Origin: Plectrocnemia conspersa | Lineage: Eukaryota > Arthropoda > Insecta > Trichoptera > Polycentropodidae | Direction: 5' to 3' | DNA: 64,000 bases | Assembly (NCBI GenBank): GCA_009617715.1 | Contig: VTFK01000070.1 | Span: 682,001-746,000 of the forward strand | Part shown: piece by piece, positions 59,906-64,000 of the stretch | Numbering within the stretch: the first letter of the stretch is position 1 | How the letters are laid out: each line of letters begins with the position of its first letter | Notes under the pieces: generated by a model | The model's input: only the letters and a program-made list of their open reading frames with translations | Databases searched by the model: none | What the model was told of the DNA's origin: nothing | Made by a program: the position numbers and the translations under genes

Positions 59906-60486
59906 CAACCTACGGTAACAATTTCAATGAAAAGCGGCAAAAATTAGAAAAAAATAAATGTTCACATTACTTATGACGCATGTTGCAAATATACTAATTA
60001 CCCTTTGGCATTATATTATAATAACATCCAACTATTGTATATTTACATAACAGTCTGATTAACTAATTAATATATGTGATCATATGTGTATACTTATTTA
60101 TGATCGCATGACATAATTATAAATCTGATAAAAAGCAACGACTTGGGATTCACTAATTCGCAGAATTTCGCGTCACACAAGAAACCATTAATTAAGTAAT
60201 AAAAAAACACAGAAGATAACTTAGTTAGATGCTTATCATAGAACGTTTCGCTCCCAGAAAATATGGTTCAAAGCCTGATTCTCATAGAACCATATAGTGT
60301 TGTATAGTCTATTGACACATATTTTATTTATTTATTTATTTAAAAATATGTATGTGCAGATTATACCAACTTTGCGATAATACATCCTGCACAGAAAAAA
60401 ACAAAATACGTCAATTTATTTACAAAAACTGCGTGTACTGGTGCATTTTAGGGAGTTGTCCAATATCCCTGTTCTTGGAAATTGGA

Positions 60487-60570
60487 CAACAACAATGTAA
60501 ATTATACCCGTGTTGCTTACATGTATAATTTACATTTGTTGTTGCTCACATGTATAATTTACATTTGTTT
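60487..60570. repeat. Inverted plus direct short repeats
   Basis: CAACAACAATGTAAATTATA (60487-60506) is the near-perfect inverse of 60524-60544 (one-base indel). A direct copy of ACATGTATAATTTACATTTG follows at 60548-60567. A (TTTA)n run at 60327-60341 just upstream resembles a LINE 3' tail on the minus strand. Confidence 0.7.
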
Positions 60571-60581
60571 CTTATCTACAT

Positions 60582-60690
60582 CAGTGGTGTACGAGTACCT
60601 TGAGAGGTACGCTGAAAATTCTAGGGGGTACGCCACATTTCTCTTCAAAATACTTTATGTCCTCTCGCGCGCACAAAATTATAACTGAAC
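60582..60690 (+). mobile_element. hAT-like element terminus
   Basis: CAGTGGTGTACGAGTACCTT followed by GAGAGGTACGC and GGGGGTACGCC is a known style of hAT end with internal GGTACGC repeats. The other end was not found. Confidence 0.5.
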
Positions 60691-60694
60691 TTGA

Positions 60695-61500
60695 AACGTA
60701 ATTACTCAATTGCATGTACATACTACATTGTTTTATTTAAAATAAATAAATTACAAAAACATTTTCTGCGTTTTTCATATTTACATTAAGAGAGCGATAG
60801 TTGCAACATAGATACTTTAAATTGAGTAGCGTTGCTTCCCGGCTTTTTATATTTAAAGTACCTTTTGCATGAAGTTTTGCCTAACTTTTATTTTGTATTT
60901 TATCAGACTTTTTCAAACACTTTCGTTAATTAAAGACTGGCGTTCTATGTAGTGCATAACTTTGCCTAAGAGAGTCGACGATTAAAAAATCAGCCTATTC
61001 GTTAAGCTGAATCTTGTATATTTGCACATGTGTAAGTTTATTTATTCATCCTTTGAAATCGAATCTGTAAAAGGACCATATTATTTAAAATTATAACTTA
61101 AGATTCTATATTTCAGCAGTGATGCATGTAGTTATATTTATTTTGAGAGTATCTTATTTACATTTTCCACTAGTAGATAAGTGCATAATTTATTGATATG
61201 TGACTTCACTCATTTTTTAAATATTTCCTTTTCAGATAACCCTTTATTGTCTCAGAAGCGTAAACACTTTATCTCAATTGTGCCATTTTCAAAGTTCAAT
61301 AATTAATTGCGAATTCTTATTATTTTCAACCTCTGTGCTCATTAGCATTTTGCAATAAATGCAAAATATATTTTAGTACATCTAGTCTAGAGTGGTTTTT
61401 AAAAACCTTAATTCGAAACCAATTTTTCAAACGTTGTAACCTAGTTTTTACTATTAGAATTAATATTCAAAATTGTCGCCAGACTGTATTTTATATAGTT
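60695..61500. other. AT-rich intergenic DNA
   Basis: No gene or repeat recognised. Confidence 0.4.
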
Positions 61501-61516
61501 TTAAATGCGTCTAGTC

Positions 61517-62183
61517 TAGGGATTCCAATCCCGGGCCAAAATTTTGATCCCGGGATTTCGGTATTGCAATTAGTCGATCCCGGGATCCCGGGACCAGTCC
61601 CGGGATAATTTTCATGTTATTTTATCGATAAAAATAATTTAAAATGAATAATACAATATATTTTTACATCTGTTTTTTATAACGTACAATGTATAAAGTA
61701 CGTAAAATTAAAGTCTTGGGCTTAAAATAGAAAATAATATAATTAAAATAAAAAAGGGAAGGTCTTATATATTTATTTGAGAAGAAAAAAATGAACTTTT
61801 GACAATTTATGTACATACTATGTACATTCATAGACACAATTAATTGAAAACATTATTTTGAATAAAACTCACGAAGTAACATCAAAGCATCAAGTGTTTT
61901 ATCATTTAGCCTTGATCTGATTTTGGTTCCTAAGCAGCCTGCTGCTGAAAAAAAAGCACGTTCAGACTCACAGCCTCAAAGATTCACAGATGACACGTGC
62001 AACTCGCGCAAGTTTGTACACGAAATATAACGATGTTGTCAATAATAATTCGACTGTGCTTGATAAATCAACCAATCCGAAAAATTCGGGATTATGTTTT
62101 ATAATCCCGGGACTCATCGGGTATTGAAAATCGTCCGGGATCCCGGGATCCCGGGATTCGGGATCCCGGGATTGGAATCCCTA
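61517..62183 (-). mobile_element. Complete hAT element remnant with perfect TIR and TSD
   Basis: Begins TAGGGATTCCAATCCCGGG and ends CCCGGGATTGGAATCCCTA, a perfect 19-bp inverted repeat. GTCTAGTC flanks both sides (61509-61516 and 62184-62191). CCCGGGATC repeats cluster inside both ends. Minus-strand sequence near 62020-61860 reads FSAAGCLGTKIRSRL followed by LDALMLLREF, the C-terminal dimerisation part of a hAT transposase; the rest of the gene is deleted. Total 667 bp. Confidence 0.95.
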
Positions 62184-62191
62184 GTCTAGTC

Positions 62192-64000
62192 AATGCTTTT
62201 CCACGAGGAGCGACTTTCAAGGCGACTTATACATCGTTCGCACAAAATGGCTCAAATATTCGACATAAAAAAGCTAATCGTAGAAATTGAGTCCCGAATT
62301 GTTTACAATAATTGTATGTGAATATTGATAACGAAAATAAATAATATGTATAATTATCTTATTTCTTACTTATTGATTAAAATTAATTTTATTAACAGAA
62401 TACAAATACATTCATAATTGCATTTGGGAAACAAAATGTAATAAAAATATATGTAAGAAAATAAATATTTTAAATAAAACAAAGTTAGTCAAAATAAATA
62501 AACTTAATAAAAATTAATCGCGCGTTTAATTTTCCATTGTATTACGTTGAGAACATTGAAAACTAACAATATTTTAAAGTTATCCGAATGCAGAGCTGTT
62601 GCATACGCGCATCATAATATTGTGACGTATGCCGCATGAGAAGAAATGGTTCTTTTAGATATAAGAAGATCAAACTATTCCTATAACAATATATTAAATT
62701 TTGTTTGAGACATTAAATACCGTTATTAAGCTATCACAAAATGCCTAAATTTGATAAATACTCAAGTTCCCGAAGTGAATTATACTATAATTTTGAAAGC
62801 ATGTCGAAAAGGACGGTTTTTGACAAAAAAATATCTGGACTCAATGTCTAAGTTAGAAAATCCGAGTAAGGATCTTACTTCTGTAAAAAACGTAGAGTAG
62901 AATGAAGACTCATTTCTTCATGCGGAGCTTTGAAAATTCTATCACTGCTACTTCGACAACGAGTTTTTCACCAACAAAAGTTACTAGTCATTTTCCGTTG
63001 ATTATTAATGTTATTTTATTTATTGCTGGTTATTAATGTTATTTTATTTGCAAATCCATGATTAATTATGGATAAGGCATAAGGAAAATAAATGTATTCG
63101 GTTTTTAAAAAGAAAACATTTCATAGTATAATTTATAATACAATAATTTTATTTCAATATTTATGGCACAAAGATTAAAAATATGGATTTCGAATATAAG
63201 TATATACATTACATATAAATAACATACGTGGATAAAACATAATGTGGGACATGGTATTAGACATTTAGAAAAACTTAAATAAAATTCAATTATTGAAATA
63301 ACAGAAATTATAATGGAATTTATATAGTAGTAATAATCCATTTACACATAATAATATAAGAACAGACAATTTATTATTGAAATACTGAATTTTATAATTA
63401 CTATAATATAATATTTAATAATAGAAATAGTCCCTCGTCCCTAACCAACAAATATAAAGCTTTCTTTTCAATTAAAAAATCACACTTCAAAATTATAATA
63501 TATTAAATAATATCAGGCTATCCGAAAAGTTTCCACCGTTCTCCTCTTATTTATGATTAGGTTGAGAAAAATCCTAGTTTCCAATCTAAATGGTCTTAAT
63601 CAAAATATTTCAGAAGAACCACTAAAATAAAAACTAGGTATTTTACGAATCTAATAAACTAATAAGGTAATGAACAAATATTGAAAATGAATTCACTTAC
63701 TTAAATTATGCATCCGGTGAAATTTTATATGAATTATTAAATTTTAGTTGATACACGATATGTTTATTATTAACTTAATTATTAAAAGGCAATAATTACG
63801 CTGCCAAATAAAAAGCAAAAAAATACAGCTAAGATTTGATGAGACACCGTCCTTATTCACTAAACCTTTCCCTAACTGATTAACATATGCTTCCAGTTTT
63901 ACTGCAGCAAGCTTTGTATATAGATGACAAGAAGTACTGAATTTAGACAAATATTACATAATGAATATATTTTTCTAGTATTATTAAAACGGCAAGAACT
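62192..64000. other. AT-rich intergenic DNA
   Basis: No supported gene. A 37-codon ORF at 62741-62854 (MPKFDKYSSSRSELYYNFES...) is unassigned. CAGGCTATCCGAAAAGTTTC at about 63514 looks like a mariner-type terminus, without a partner. The minus-strand ORFs at 63105 and 63744 have no motif. Confidence 0.4.

Overview
The window is insect-type nuclear DNA. It is strongly AT-rich (about 70% by eye), the only confident host genes have short introns with GT/AG borders, and most of the recognisable sequence is decayed transposons of families common in insects (RTE-like and CR1/Daphne-type LINEs, hAT, Tigger/pogo, TTAA elements, mariner). The insect order cannot be fixed from the sequence alone. There is no operon logic, phage, plasmid or CRISPR content.

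Host genes. (1) The 3' half of failed axon connections (fax) lies on the plus strand at 34962-36300: five coding exons that join in frame into 278 residues with a stop, followed by a 3' UTR. The exon or exons for the N-terminus were not found, so the preceding ~35 kb is probably at least partly a long 5' intron or upstream region. It holds several GC-richer patches that could be promoters or enhancers. (2) A small two-exon C2H2 zinc-finger gene (214 aa) lies on the minus strand at 44798-45911, with a possible 5' UTR splice acceptor and an acidic ORF (46349-46564) upstream. These two genes converge across ~8.5 kb of repeat-rich DNA.

Layout. 0-31 kb: AT-rich noncoding DNA with LINE fragments (6.1, 7.8, 8.8-9.5, 17.3-19.0 kb), hAT pieces (14.4, 20.9, 23.0 kb), two CpG-rich islands (25.9 and 29.6 kb) and two copies of a Penelope/hammerhead-like repeat. 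31.3-33.2 kb: a TTAA element into which a Tigger element with an internally deleted transposase has inserted. 34.26 kb: a complete hAT MITE. 35-36.9 kb: fax. 39.7-40.5 kb: mariner, hAT and tRNA-SINE fragments. 42.7-43.4 kb: a ~95-105 bp tandem array split by a TTAA MITE. 44.8-46.6 kb: the zinc-finger gene. 47.0-47.7 kb: an RTE-like fragment. 47.9-50.2 kb: a long-period AT-rich tandem array. 51.4-53.2 kb: a nearly intact LINE 3' half with poly(A). 54 kb: a third Penelope/hammerhead-like copy. 55.7 kb: a perfect 26-bp palindrome. 58.6-59.6 kb: a second LINE 3' half. 61.5-62.2 kb: a complete hAT-bounded element with perfect TIRs and TSD.

No clearly new gene system was seen. The most informative structures are the covarying 3' hairpin shared by the two LINE families, the hammerhead-like motif in the three-copy repeat, the long-period array, and the nested insertions that give relative ages.
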